From Geomicrobium halophilum (GTDB lineage Bacteria; Bacillota; Bacilli; Bacillales; Marinococcaceae), in contig NZ_JACHHJ010000005.1 of assembly GCF_014207655.1 (NCBI RefSeq), positions 190,941-254,940 of the forward strand: a stretch of 64,000 nt of DNA. The letters are read 5' to 3'. Below the pieces are notes generated by a model, which was not told where the DNA came from, searched no databases, and saw nothing but the letters and a program-made list of their open reading frames with translations. The position numbers and the translations under genes were made by a program. How positions within the stretch are numbered: the stretch's first letter is position 1; every line of letters begins with the position of its first letter. Shown here in pieces: positions 43,081 through 51,095 of this stretch.

Positions 43081-43857
43081 ATGAAAAAATATTTAGTGGC
43101 GTTATCCGCATTTCTACTTGTTCCTGCCGGAGCGATGGCACAAGACGAAGAAGACAAATACTTAGAAGGAGAGGATACAAGCAACCCCTTATTCAATGTC
43201 CAAGAGACCGACGGAAATTGGAGCTTTGAAACGAATGATCTTGAATCTTTCTTTCAAAAGCTTGAAGACAGGTTTAACATTGAAATCAGTTACCCTGAAT
43301 TTGATCAAGCAGAAGATGAAGAAGGGTCAGAATCTGAAGCCAATAACGATGGTTCCGCTGAAGAAGGACATGAACACGAAGAACAACAACAAGAGGAAGG
43401 CCAGCCTGAATCTGAAATGAACGGTGCTTCCACCGATTCAGATCAAAACAATGATTCAAACTCCGAGGGCGACAGCAGCTTTACCGAAGAAGTCATTGAG
43501 CTTACAAACGAAGAAAGAACGTCCCATGGCCTAGAGCCGTTAGAAGCTCACGATGAACTTTCAGAGGTGGCGACTGTAAAATCTGAAGATATGCGTGATA
43601 GCGATTATTTCTCCCATGATAGTCCAAATTATGGTTCTCCATTTGATATGATGAACGAATTTGGTGTTGACTACAGAGGTGCAGGTGAGAATATTGCTGC
43701 TGGACAGCAAACACCTGAACAAGTCGTTGACGGTTGGATGGACTCTGACGGACACCGTGCCAACATCCTCAACGATGACTTTACTCATATTGGTGTTGGT
43801 TATGCTGAAGGTGGCAGTTACGGTCAATACTGGACGCAAATGTTCTTAACAGAATAG
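43081..43857 (+). CDS. Secreted CAP-domain (SCP/PR1) protein, YkwD-like
   Basis: A 258-residue protein with a signal peptide (cleavage near AMA-QD, residue 20), an acidic Ser/Glu/Gln-rich linker (about residues 75-135), and a C-terminal CAP domain (about 138-258): ELTNEERTSHGLEPL, HDELSEVATVKSEDM, YFSHDSPNYGSPF, GAGENIAAGQQTPEQVVDGW and SDGHRANILN. Bacterial members are secreted or spore-associated; activity is uncertain. GGAGGTGA precedes the ATG, and a terminator follows. The acidic linker fits a salt-adapted secretome. Confidence 0.9.
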   Translation: MKKYLVALSAFLLVPAGAMAQDEEDKYLEGEDTSNPLFNVQETDGNWSFETNDLESFFQKLEDRFNIEISYPEFDQAEDEEGSESEANNDGSAEEGHEHEEQQQEEGQPESEMNGASTDSDQNNDSNSEGDSSFTEEVIELTNEERTSHGLEPLEAHDELSEVATVKSEDMRDSDYFSHDSPNYGSPFDMMNEFGVDYRGAGENIAAGQQTPEQVVDGWMDSDGHRANILNDDFTHIGVGYAEGGSYGQYWTQMFLTE

Positions 43858-43865
43858 AAAAGATA

Positions 43866-43908
43866 AAAGGCAGGTGAACGTAATATCGTTGACCTGCCTT
43901 TTTTTGGC
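43866..43908 (+). terminator. Terminator after the CAP-domain gene
   Basis: AAGGCAGGT pairs with ACCTGCCTT followed by TTTTT. A second partial copy of GGCAGGT follows. Confidence 0.85.
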
Positions 43909-43993
43909 AGGTAAGAAAGTATAACTCAACTTTCTTATCTGCATAAGTGCAACTAAGGATTTCTCCATAAAAGCTTGGCGAAAAGCCAAGTTT

Positions 43994-44022
43994 TCTAATA
44001 TTTTCCCCGAGTTTTTGAACAA
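43994..44022 (-). repeat. Family B repeat, single end (B9, reverse)
   Basis: ATTTTCCCCGAGTTTTTGAAC followed by AACTC is the inverse of the family B left end; no partner end is visible nearby. Confidence 0.5.
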
Positions 44023-44025
44023 CTC

Positions 44026-44673
44026 TTAAAGTGGAATGATGTATAAAAACACGGCAAAAAAATGGGCCACTGAACCAGCAATGACGAATACATGCCAGAC
44101 GGCATGATGATAGGGAAAGCTCCGCCACATATAGAATAAGGTGCCGACGGTATACAAAATGCCGCCGCTCAAGAGCAGCATCGTTGCTTCGCTCGGTATT
44201 GCTGCTACAAGAGGATTCCAGGCAATAATGATAATCCAGCCCATTCCAATATAGAAAATGGTGGATAATATCCTGAACCGTTTAACAAAGAATGCTTTAA
44301 ACGTAATTCCTACGACAGCAACCCCCCAAACGATCCCAAAAAGTGTCCAACTTAAAGCCCCTTCCAATGCATGAAAAAGGAAAGGGGTGTACGTTCCGGC
44401 GATAAATAGATAAATCGCAGAATGATCAAAGATCTCAAACAGATCTTTCGCCTTTCCCTTTGGGAAACTATGGAGTAAGGTTGAACAGACATAAAGAATG
44501 ATCATGGTAACACCGAAAATGGAGACGCTCACGACGTGTAACGGCGTCCCAACCATGGAAGCATGCACAACTAATAGTACGAGTGCCGCGATACTAAGTA
44601 TACTGCCAATGCCATGTGTAATGGCGTTAGCGATCTCTTCTTTTTTTGAAAAAATATGAGTGTTGTCTAGCAC
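44026..44673 (-). CDS. Hemolysin III family membrane protein (YqfA/PAQR-like)
   Basis: A 215-residue protein with seven membrane helices. The start is a GTG at 44673 behind AAGGAAGGAG; a longer frame to 44727 is not supported. Marks: EEIANAITHGIGSILSIAAL, CSTLLHSFPKG, FDHSAIYLFIAGTYTPF and the late WHVFVIAGSVAHFFAV with His residues expected to bind zinc. Members are relatives of PAQR receptors/ceramidase fold; membrane homeostasis is the usual guess. Confidence 0.9.
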   Translation of the reverse strand: MLDNTHIFSKKEEIANAITHGIGSILSIAALVLLVVHASMVGTPLHVVSVSIFGVTMIILYVCSTLLHSFPKGKAKDLFEIFDHSAIYLFIAGTYTPFLFHALEGALSWTLFGIVWGVAVVGITFKAFFVKRFRILSTIFYIGMGWIIIIAWNPLVAAIPSEATMLLLSGGILYTVGTLFYMWRSFPYHHAVWHVFVIAGSVAHFFAVFLYIIPL

Positions 44674-44761
44674 AGCGCCACTCCTTCCTTGTAAAAGCTC
44701 TCGTGTTTTATTATAACGCAGTTCCATCCTTAATGCGATTCATACCTTTTGATACAAGCAA

Positions 44762-44803
44762 AAACCGGATGAAAGATGTTTTCTTTCACCCGGTGCTATG
44801 CAT
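44762..44803 (-). terminator. Terminator of the SleB-like gene
   Basis: On the minus strand ACCGGGTGAAAGA pairs with TCTTTCATCCGGT followed by TTTTGC. Confidence 0.75.
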
Positions 44804-44835
44804 CCTATAAATTATATCTATAAATACCATTCGTT

Positions 44836-45423
44836 TTAACGTGCAAACACATGATTGCCAATCGTCTTTGTTTCTTCTCTTGTTGCATTCCAATAATTTG
44901 TAGCTTTTTCAGGGTTATAGAAGAAAAGGGAGTCCCCAGCTTGTCCTTCATTAGCCAATGCTTCTCGGGCAGCTTGTTTAGATTCCTCGCCGGCCGGTTC
45001 ATGGATAGATCCATCAAGAACAGGGCTAAATTGATAGGCACCCTCTGGTGTAACTTCGTGAACCACTTCGTAAATGGAATCAGGGAATTGATCATCGGCC
45101 ACACGGTTAAGGATGACGTGACCAACGGCAATCTTCCCTTCATATGGTTCCCCTTTTGCCTCTGCATGAATGATGCGGGCAAGAAGATCTTCTTCTTCAG
45201 CATTTGCAGAAGTTGGAATTTCTAATTCTTCACCTGCTAAAATACTATCGTCCGGCTTTCCATTGAGTTCTTTAATATCCTCTATCGATACTCCATAATC
45301 CATACTAATAGACCAAAGAGATTCGCCTTCATTTACTGTATGGGTGCTCGCCCCCGCTTGTGAGATGTTTGTGAATGCAAAAAACATTGCGATCGGCAAT
45401 ACAATAGTCTTTAAACGTTTCAT
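44836..45423 (-). CDS. LysM plus SleB-type cell wall hydrolase
   Basis: A 195-residue secreted protein: signal peptide (about 1-26, ending SQAGA), one LysM domain (HTVNEGESLWSISMDYGVS ... LAGEELEIP, about 28-73) and a Hydrolase_2 catalytic domain (LLARIIHAEAKGEPYEGKIA with the probable catalytic Glu, then GHVILNRV and FFYNPEKATNYWN). It resembles germination-specific or vegetative lytic transglycosylases of the SleB/CwlJ group. I chose the ATG at 45423 (GGAGG, 12-nt spacing); the longer frame begins in non-homologous sequence. Confidence 0.9.
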   Translation of the reverse strand: MKRLKTIVLPIAMFFAFTNISQAGASTHTVNEGESLWSISMDYGVSIEDIKELNGKPDDSILAGEELEIPTSANAEEEDLLARIIHAEAKGEPYEGKIAVGHVILNRVADDQFPDSIYEVVHEVTPEGAYQFSPVLDGSIHEPAGEESKQAAREALANEGQAGDSLFFYNPEKATNYWNATREETKTIGNHVFAR

Positions 45424-45611
45424 AGATGAATGCTTCCTCCTTTTATGCTTTTTACGAGAGTAAAGGTAACAGGAGCAGGTCAAGATTGCATTAGGAAAAA
45501 GAAGCCAGTTGAGTTTCATTAACTTGTTGTTTTTGACATGCTAGTAATGAATGCGCTTTCTTTACAATTTGATTACACGTGTTTCCCCATCTGTGTAAAG
45601 CCTATGAACAG

Positions 45612-45724
45612 GTGGTCAAAAAGTCAGGGATCTTTGACGATAGTGATTCAGTCTCATACTCAGCGGGGTTCGCAAAAAGTCATATGTTTGTCCTCTTTTT
45701 TAACATGACTTTAAGAGAATTATA
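45612..45724 (+). repeat. Family B repeat, copy B6 (degenerate)
   Basis: GGTCAAAAAGTCAGGGATC and, about 70 nt on, TTTGTCCTCTTTTTTAACATG. Weaker match than B5 or B7. It fills part of the 392-nt gene-free region 45424-45815. Confidence 0.5.
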
Positions 45725-45815
45725 GACATCTTTTCACATGATTCCTTTCTTCCCGTTAGTAATATTTACAGCATTTCATGCTATAATGGCGTCGACTGAG
45801 AGTAGGTGAATGTTC

Positions 45816-45911
45816 ATGCAAAATAAAAAAAATAAAATTTGGTTTATAGTTATTGTTTTCATCGTCCTCCTTTATGGTGGGATTTATTGGTATGTTGTTT
45901 TATCACAATAG
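45816..45911 (+). CDS. Small single-pass membrane protein (31 aa)
   Basis: An ATG preceded by AGGTGA opens a 31-codon frame: a basic start (MQNKKNKIW), then about 20 hydrophobic residues (FIVIVFIVLLYGGIYWYVV) and a short end. It has good ribosome-site spacing and a typical membrane-peptide design. It lies before sigX, on the same strand, but upstream of the SigX promoter. No homologue recognised. Confidence 0.5.
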   Translation: MQNKKNKIWFIVIVFIVLLYGGIYWYVVLSQ

Positions 45912-46014
45912 AAAAAGGAGGCCTCCCATTCTTGGGGGCGTTCATTCAACTCTTTATGCTTGTATTGAACAGATGTTAGTAGTGTAAAAAAGTAAGTGAA
46001 AAATGATAATACCT

Positions 46015-46041
46015 TGTAACGCTCAACATAAGGAAAACGAC
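46015..46041 (+). promoter_or_regulatory. SigX-type autoregulatory promoter
   Basis: TGTAAC (46015-46020), 17-nt spacer, CGAC (46038-46041), matching the ECF SigX promoter consensus of Bacillus; 21 nt before the sigX start. Confidence 0.75.
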
Positions 46042-46062
46042 TGTTAGGAGGGGAGGGTATTC

Positions 46063-46608
46063 GTGTATAGTACGTTTGACCACCTCTACGAGCAATACCA
46101 TCAATCGATCTACCAATTTATATTCTATATGGTTCGAGACCAACATATAGCCGAAGAGCTCGTACAAGATGTTTATATTAAAGTATTAGGGTCTTATAAA
46201 GATTTTGATGGAAAAAGTAATGAAAAGACTTGGCTGTTTTCTATTGCCAAACATGTGGCAATTGATTACATTCGTAGAGAAAACCGGCAAAAGAGAAAAT
46301 GGTTCGGTATGGTGGTTTCTGATGAGAAAATTGATGCTAAAGATCCCGATCCACTCCCTGAACAGGTGATGCTTGAAAATGAAGAAATACGTGTCGTTTA
46401 TGAAGCCCTAGGCTCCTGTTCGCTTTCGCATCGGCAAGTGCTTATCCTACGTTTTATCGAATCGTTATCAGTAAAAGAAACAGCCAAGGCTCTTAGTTGG
46501 TCGGAAAGTAAGGTGAAAACAACGCAACATCGAGCAATCCAGCAAGTAAAAAAACGTTTAAAAAACCATCATAAATGGAAGGAGGGGGGTCACGAGACGT
46601 ATGAATGA
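46063..46608 (+). CDS. sigX: ECF RNA polymerase sigma factor SigX
   Basis: A 181-residue ECF sigma factor. Region 2 shows RDQHIAEELVQDVYIKVLGS and WLFSIAKHVAIDYIRRE (-10 recognition), region 4 shows LSHRQVLILRFIESLSVKET followed by AKALSWSESKVKTTQHRA (-35 recognition). SigX governs genes modifying envelope charge and lipids. GTG start at 46063 follows GGAGGGGAGGG. Its own promoter is SigX-type (autoregulation). The anti-sigma gene overlaps it by 8 nt. Confidence 0.92.
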   Translation: MYSTFDHLYEQYHQSIYQFIFYMVRDQHIAEELVQDVYIKVLGSYKDFDGKSNEKTWLFSIAKHVAIDYIRRENRQKRKWFGMVVSDEKIDAKDPDPLPEQVMLENEEIRVVYEALGSCSLSHRQVLILRFIESLSVKETAKALSWSESKVKTTQHRAIQQVKKRLKNHHKWKEGGHETYE

Positions 46609-47845
46609 TCCGGAAGACATCGAGCGTAAATTGCAAGCGCTTAATGGCGTCAAGGACAGACGAAGTAAAGATGAAGTGTATCAGAACATCCAACTGAAAA
46701 TGAACACAAAAAAACAACCGCAACATCGCTTTAGAAAATCAGTGGTATGGGGGCTATCTACGTCTGCTGCTATTGTTTTGACGGTTATCATCGTCTCACA
46801 ATTCCCCCCTCCAGGTGGGCAGGAACAATTTACCGCTGATGAATCATCAGAAATGGCAGAAGAAGATGATCATGAAGAATATACAGAATCTGAAGATACG
46901 GCAATGGAGAAGGATGATTCCATTTCTGCTAAAGATGAAATAGATTTGGAAGAAGCCCCCCCTGAAGAGGAAAATATCCGTCCAGATCCAGAAGTGGAAG
47001 AAGAAACAATGGAGGATGGACCAGGGGAGGAGGAGACATCAGATCAAGAAAAGGTAGAAGAAATGGAAGAAGTATATACGGATATTCACTATCGGCAAGC
47101 GGTGCAAAACAACGATGATGCTTTCCTAACCCTGCCATTTTTAGCTCCAGATGAGGAAACCATTGTAGCGGTAACGGCTCAACATTCACTTGCAGGTGAT
47201 ACGGATCGTATAGAAGAAATCCTTGATCAAATAAATTCAAGTGATCTAGGGTTAAACGACTCCCCTTTGCAAGCAATAAGGGACGAGGAAAATCAGAGTA
47301 TAAATGCAGATGATCTGGATCATGAAAAAATTACCCAAAGTTTGAATGAAGCTGCACGTTATGAAACAGAGGAAGATTTGGAAGAAGCCTTCCAATGGGA
47401 AGGGGCTGACGCTGAAGCCTCCGCGGGTTATTACTGGCTTGCCGCCAATGAAAATGCTTATCTTGTAACAGGGAAAAGCTTAAATATAGGAAGTGAAAAT
47501 GAAAAGGATCTTCAAGAAACATTAAAAGAAATGGAACGAGAAGAGGAGGACCGGTACCATTCAGTTGTACCCGAAGGAGTAAGACTGGAATATGTGGATA
47601 TGATGAGTGAAGGAAGTGTAGCGTTGACGTATTCAGGCCTGGAACAATTGAGTGAAAAAGCGGAATCAGAATGGTTGATGTTTATCGAAGGTGTGTTATT
47701 AACGGCTGCTGATTTTGGTTATGATGAAGTTGAATTTGAGGGTGACTTGGGAGAGGTTGAACAAGTCGGACCTTATGAGCTGGATGAAACATTACACCCG
47801 CCCCGAGCTCCGAACTTTGTAGGAGAAGTAGGGGACGATCGATAA
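46601..47845 (+). CDS. rsiX: Anti-sigma-X factor RsiX
   Basis: A 414-residue single-pass membrane protein. The cytosolic N-terminus (about residues 1-47) binds SigX, a membrane helix spans about 48-67, and an extracellular part begins with a very acidic segment (about 75-150, rich in E and D) before a folded C-terminal domain with repeated LNEAA, SLNIGSEN-type elements as in B. subtilis RsiX. It overlaps sigX by 8 nt, ensuring coupled synthesis. The acidic insertion is longer than expected and fits a salt-adapted exterior. Confidence 0.88.
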   Translation: MNDPEDIERKLQALNGVKDRRSKDEVYQNIQLKMNTKKQPQHRFRKSVVWGLSTSAAIVLTVIIVSQFPPPGGQEQFTADESSEMAEEDDHEEYTESEDTAMEKDDSISAKDEIDLEEAPPEEENIRPDPEVEEETMEDGPGEEETSDQEKVEEMEEVYTDIHYRQAVQNNDDAFLTLPFLAPDEETIVAVTAQHSLAGDTDRIEEILDQINSSDLGLNDSPLQAIRDEENQSINADDLDHEKITQSLNEAARYETEEDLEEAFQWEGADAEASAGYYWLAANENAYLVTGKSLNIGSENEKDLQETLKEMEREEEDRYHSVVPEGVRLEYVDMMSEGSVALTYSGLEQLSEKAESEWLMFIEGVLLTAADFGYDEVEFEGDLGEVEQVGPYELDETLHPPRAPNFVGEVGDDR

Positions 47846-47863
47846 TCAGCCGCTTATTATAAG

Positions 47864-48145
47864 AGGATGTTCAAAAAGTCCGGGAAAAATAACTTCGTCG
47901 ACTTGCTTCTGCGCGCCTCACGTTTGAAAACCATATCCTCGAAAAAGAAAACCGCTTTTTTTCATCGTGCGAAGGAACGCTTACGAAGCAGCCAGCTGGC
48001 GCTTTGCTCCCCGGAAAAGAAACCCTCCTCTTTTCCTTTGTGAGAAGTGAATGCTTTCGTGGTGCAGCAGAATGCTCGCAACTGCGTCTTCTCGAACTCC
48101 TCGGCTCTTTTTGTCCTCCCTTTTTGAACACGCACTATAAAGTAG
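47864..48145 (+). repeat. Family B repeat, copy B7 (long, best preserved)
   Basis: Left end ATGTTCAAAAAGTCCGGGAA then AAATAAC, right end CTTTTTGTCCTCCCTTTTTG then AACACGC. The interior carries hairpin-forming CGAAAAAGAAAACCGC..TTTTTTTCATCG and GGAAAAGAAACCCTCC..TCTTTTCC, and GAAGTGAATGCTTTCGTGG shared with B5. After it, 48160-48250 holds partial family A motifs (GGCGCCGAATCC, GCCGAAAAGGAC). Confidence 0.78.
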
Positions 48146-48255
48146 TTTGTATCGGAAATGATTTGGCGCCGAATCCATTGCACAGAACCCCCGTTGCTTC
48201 CACTGAATAACGTTGGTTTCTACGTGGAAGGATCCGCCGAAAAGGACATTGTTGA

Positions 48256-48299
48256 AAATCTGTGGTAATGGTGTCATTACCGCGGATTTTTTTCTTCTT
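48256..48299. terminator. Terminator between rsiX and the lipid kinase gene
   Basis: AAATCTGTGGTAATG pairs with CATTACCGCGGATTT around GTGT, followed by TTTTCTTCTT on the plus strand. It could serve both converging genes. Confidence 0.75.
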
Positions 48300-48319
48300 A
48301 GGGAGGGCCTTTTGCTTTT

Positions 48320-49219
48320 TCACGTCTGTTGAATGGTGGGGACAAGAAACGGAAGGGCTGTGTCCACAGTAATGTTAACAGGAGTGACTCCGGCATCTTC
48401 TCCATCTGTATCTATATTTGCAATGGGAGTGGTTTCTAATTGCAGTTCCGATATTTGAGCGTAAAAGAAGTTATCGTTTTCATTATTTTCTGGTTCTTTG
48501 ATGTTATTTCTTCCGGCTTCTACCCAGGCTTGTAACAAGGGGAGACCTGCATCTTTTACAATATACATATTCAAGCATCCGTCGTTCAGAGGATGTGTCG
48601 TTGGTAAGGGAAAAGAGCCAATATGGTTACCGTTCGCAATCAGGATGAGTGCAGCCTCACCTTCGATCACCTGGTCATGATACGTGATTCGATACTGGTA
48701 ATATTGAGGTTGAAGCGAGGTTTTCAAAGCACTCCAAAAATAACTTAACCTTCCGATTTGCTCCTTTAAAGGCTCGCTAATATGACCGGATGCATCCGCA
48801 ATCAGGCCAACGGAAAAGAAATTAGCAAAGAAACGGTCATTTGCTTTGGGAATGTCAATGCTTCGACTTTTTCCTTTTAACAGAGCATGCAGAGATTCTA
48901 CTGGATCGGTAGGGATATTGAGTGTACGTGCAAAATCGTTGCAGGTACCCCCGGGGAGAATACCAATGGTCGGAGAAGCGGGCAGGGTCGCGAGACCGTT
49001 GATACTTTCATGTATAGTTCCATCCCCTCCGTAAATAAAGATATGATCAAAGGATGAATCACAATTTTTACAGATTTCCTCCGCATCCCCTTCTTGTTTG
49101 GTAGGAGCGAGGGTGACTGAGAAGCCCCCCGCTTCTAAAATTGATCGTAATTCATTCATAGAGTCGTTTTGTTTTGCTAATCCTGCTTGCCCATTGTAAA
49201 TGAGGAGTGCCTCTTTCAA
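48320..49219 (-). CDS. Diacylglycerol kinase-type lipid kinase (YegS/BmrU family)
   Basis: A 299-residue cytosolic kinase of the DAGK catalytic fold: ALLIYNGQAG near the start, IFIYGGDGTIHESINGL (nucleotide-binding GGDGT), and GILPGGTCNDFARTL. The C-terminal domain carries the usual beta sandwich and DTDGEDAG. It phosphorylates a lipid such as diacylglycerol. The start is TTG at 49219 with AAGGAG 9 nt upstream; an ATG at 49228 abuts that signal. It lies upstream of nothing in operon form; the rhomboid gene precedes it on the same strand with 73 nt gap. Confidence 0.9.
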   Translation of the reverse strand: MKEALLIYNGQAGLAKQNDSMNELRSILEAGGFSVTLAPTKQEGDAEEICKNCDSSFDHIFIYGGDGTIHESINGLATLPASPTIGILPGGTCNDFARTLNIPTDPVESLHALLKGKSRSIDIPKANDRFFANFFSVGLIADASGHISEPLKEQIGRLSYFWSALKTSLQPQYYQYRITYHDQVIEGEAALILIANGNHIGSFPLPTTHPLNDGCLNMYIVKDAGLPLLQAWVEAGRNNIKEPENNENDNFFYAQISELQLETTPIANIDTDGEDAGVTPVNITVDTALPFLVPTIQQT

Positions 49220-49292
49220 TCGTATCATCTCCTTGTAAAATGAGGATGCAAAAAGATTAAGGTCTCTTTCCTCTGGATTTTATGAACTTCTG

Positions 49293-50066
49293 TTAAAAAA
49301 AGTTTGATACAATTCCAGCAACAACAAGAATAATAAAAAGGATGCCTAGGATATTTGCTACAAGAGAGCCGTTCATGCGTGGGCCTCTTCTTTTCCAACG
49401 AGTAGGATTAAAGTTTGGAGAAGAATCACCCCGCGGTGGAGGTGTACGTACATAAGGGATATAAGGCCTCGCTTTAGTTAAAAACAGTGGAGCAATCGCT
49501 GCACCTGATAAAGCGCCGATCAGGTGAGCCAGTGTATTAATGTTTGGCATTAAGAAAGTCATGATTAAACCGATAACAAGAATGATTTTTACGATCTGTC
49601 TGCTCATGGGATCAATAAGATGTTGTTTAAAATATATCATGTAAAGATACATACCAAGCAGGCCGTAAATGGCGCCTGATGCACCTACATGTCTGTACTC
49701 AGGATCATTCAAAATGAAAGTGGCAATGTTTGCAATCACACCTGTAAGGAAATAAAAGGTGATAAACTTACTCTTGCCGAGCATCTGTTCAAGCGCGGGG
49801 CCGAATAGAAAAAGGGCAAAGGAATTAAAAAGCACATGAGATATATCTGCATGTAATAGAATCGGTGTAATCAGCCGCCACCAATCACCTTCCGCAATGC
49901 CTTGATTCCATCCTACGAAGAGGGACTCAATAAGGAGGCCGGGAAAAAAGATGCCAAAACGGCCCAGGGTGACTAGCAAAAACAAGACGAGATGGATGCT
50001 GATGAGAATGGTTACCACAGGATAATTACGCGTAAAAGAATAAAACGTTTCGTTGCGGATGAACAT
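49293..50066 (-). CDS. Rhomboid-family intramembrane serine protease (YdcA-like)
   Basis: A 257-residue protein with six or seven membrane helices. The catalytic dyad is S130 (VGASGAIYG) and H181 (TLAHLIGAL), with N81 of HVLFNSFALFLFG as oxyanion residue. The C-terminus is a cytosolic or external Pro/Arg-rich stretch. The start is the ATG at 50066 behind AAGGAGTGG. In B. subtilis ydcA is likewise divergent from acpS, so this is conserved synteny. Confidence 0.9.
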   Translation of the reverse strand: MFIRNETFYSFTRNYPVVTILISIHLVLFLLVTLGRFGIFFPGLLIESLFVGWNQGIAEGDWWRLITPILLHADISHVLFNSFALFLFGPALEQMLGKSKFITFYFLTGVIANIATFILNDPEYRHVGASGAIYGLLGMYLYMIYFKQHLIDPMSRQIVKIILVIGLIMTFLMPNINTLAHLIGALSGAAIAPLFLTKARPYIPYVRTPPPRGDSSPNFNPTRWKRRGPRMNGSLVANILGILFIILVVAGIVSNFF

Positions 50067-50158
50067 GAGACCACTCCTTCGAAGATCAAGCACGTTATTA
50101 TTTTACCATATCAAGAAGTTAACCATCGAATGTGGAGTTACAGGAGGAAAGATCAATT

Positions 50159-50521
50159 ATGATTGTAGGGACGGGGATCGACATCGTTGAATTTCAAAGA
50201 ATCGAAAAGGTAATCGAGAGACAACCGCGCTTTATTTCACGGATTTTAACGAGTCGAGAACAGGAAATAATGTCCACATTATCAAAACAAAGGCAGCTGG
50301 AATATGTCAGCGGAAGATTCGCGATAAAGGAAGCGTTCGCGAAGGCCTATGGCAGCGGGATTGGGAGCAAATTGAATTGGAAAGACGTAGAGGTGTTGCA
50401 ACAACCCAGTGGTGCTCCAATGGTCGTTTGCGCTAAGATCGATGATTCTATTCATATTCACGTGTCCATTTCCCATTCCAATTCTCATGGAATCGGACAA
50501 GTCATTCTTGAAAGACGATAG
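50159..50521 (+). CDS. acpS: Holo-[acyl-carrier-protein] synthase
   Basis: A 120-residue enzyme that transfers 4'-phosphopantetheine from CoA to ACP. Magnesium-site residues lie in IVGTGIDIVEF (D8) and RFAIKEAFAKAYG (Glu of the WxxKEA-type motif). The late SISHSNSHGIGQVILE is also typical. The ATG at 50159 follows AGGAGG; the longer frame to 50132 is not needed. First gene of the conserved acpS-ydcC-alr-ndoAI-rsb order. Confidence 0.95.
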   Translation: MIVGTGIDIVEFQRIEKVIERQPRFISRILTSREQEIMSTLSKQRQLEYVSGRFAIKEAFAKAYGSGIGSKLNWKDVEVLQQPSGAPMVVCAKIDDSIHIHVSISHSNSHGIGQVILERR

Positions 50522-50740
50522 GTTTTTCTTTCCTCTCTTTCAGACAAGCGGGAATAAGTCTCCAGGTTGTCTCATAGGATGTATTGCGGTTAGGAGGGGC
50601 CTGACATGTCTGTGAAAGGGTATAGAAGCAGCGGAGTGGGCTGCTTCACATAATTGAATGTCTTGGATTGCGGGGTGCTGTCATGACGGAAAAAGCGGGC
50701 TGATCAATATAAACAATGGTTGTGGATGAGCCATACGTAT

Positions 50741-50880
50741 AAATACGTGTTCAAAAAGGGCCGGGTCGTTCGAGAGCAGTCTTCAGTCATCGGACGTATT
50801 GTTTCATAACGTCTCGCACGAAAAAAATGATCTTCTTTTTCGAGGGAGGTTTCCCGGACTTTTTGAATGTTCTTTATTAG
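50741..50880 (-). repeat. Family B repeat, copy B8 (reverse orientation)
   Basis: ACGTGTTCAAAAAGGGCCGGG on the left, CACGAAAAAAATGATC..TTTTTCGAGG inside, GTTTCCCGGACTTTTTGAAT on the right. Part of the 574-nt gene-free region 50522-51095, whose remaining parts hold no open frame of note before the hairpin at 51056. Confidence 0.65.
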
Positions 50881-51055
50881 TTATCTGCTCGCAACCATTA
50901 TGGCAAGACGGTAGTCGTGTTCCTTTTTAATGCCAATCATCATGATGAGAAACGTTCTAAGAATGAAAGTCTGGAAACGATGTCACCCACTAAGAGGATT
51001 CATCCCTTTTACAGGCATTTCAATCAATCTTTCAACAGTTGCTTAAAAAGGTGCC

Positions 51056-51086
51056 CTCCTTTGTCGTTACATCTGAGACAAAGGAG
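51056..51086 (+). promoter_or_regulatory. Hairpin sequestering the ribosome binding site of the ydcC-like gene
   Basis: CTCCTTTGTC (51056-51065) is the exact reverse complement of GACAAAGGAG (51077-51086), with an 11-nt loop. The right arm contains the AAAGGAG Shine-Dalgarno that serves the GTG at 51096. In mRNA this would hide the ribosome site. Confidence 0.65.
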
Positions 51087-51095
51087 AGATAAGCG

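Noticed and set aside
47871..48323. Several short minus-strand frames in the region after rsiX
   Set aside because: They lie within repeat B7 and adjacent hairpins; composition follows the repeat, no ribosome sites.
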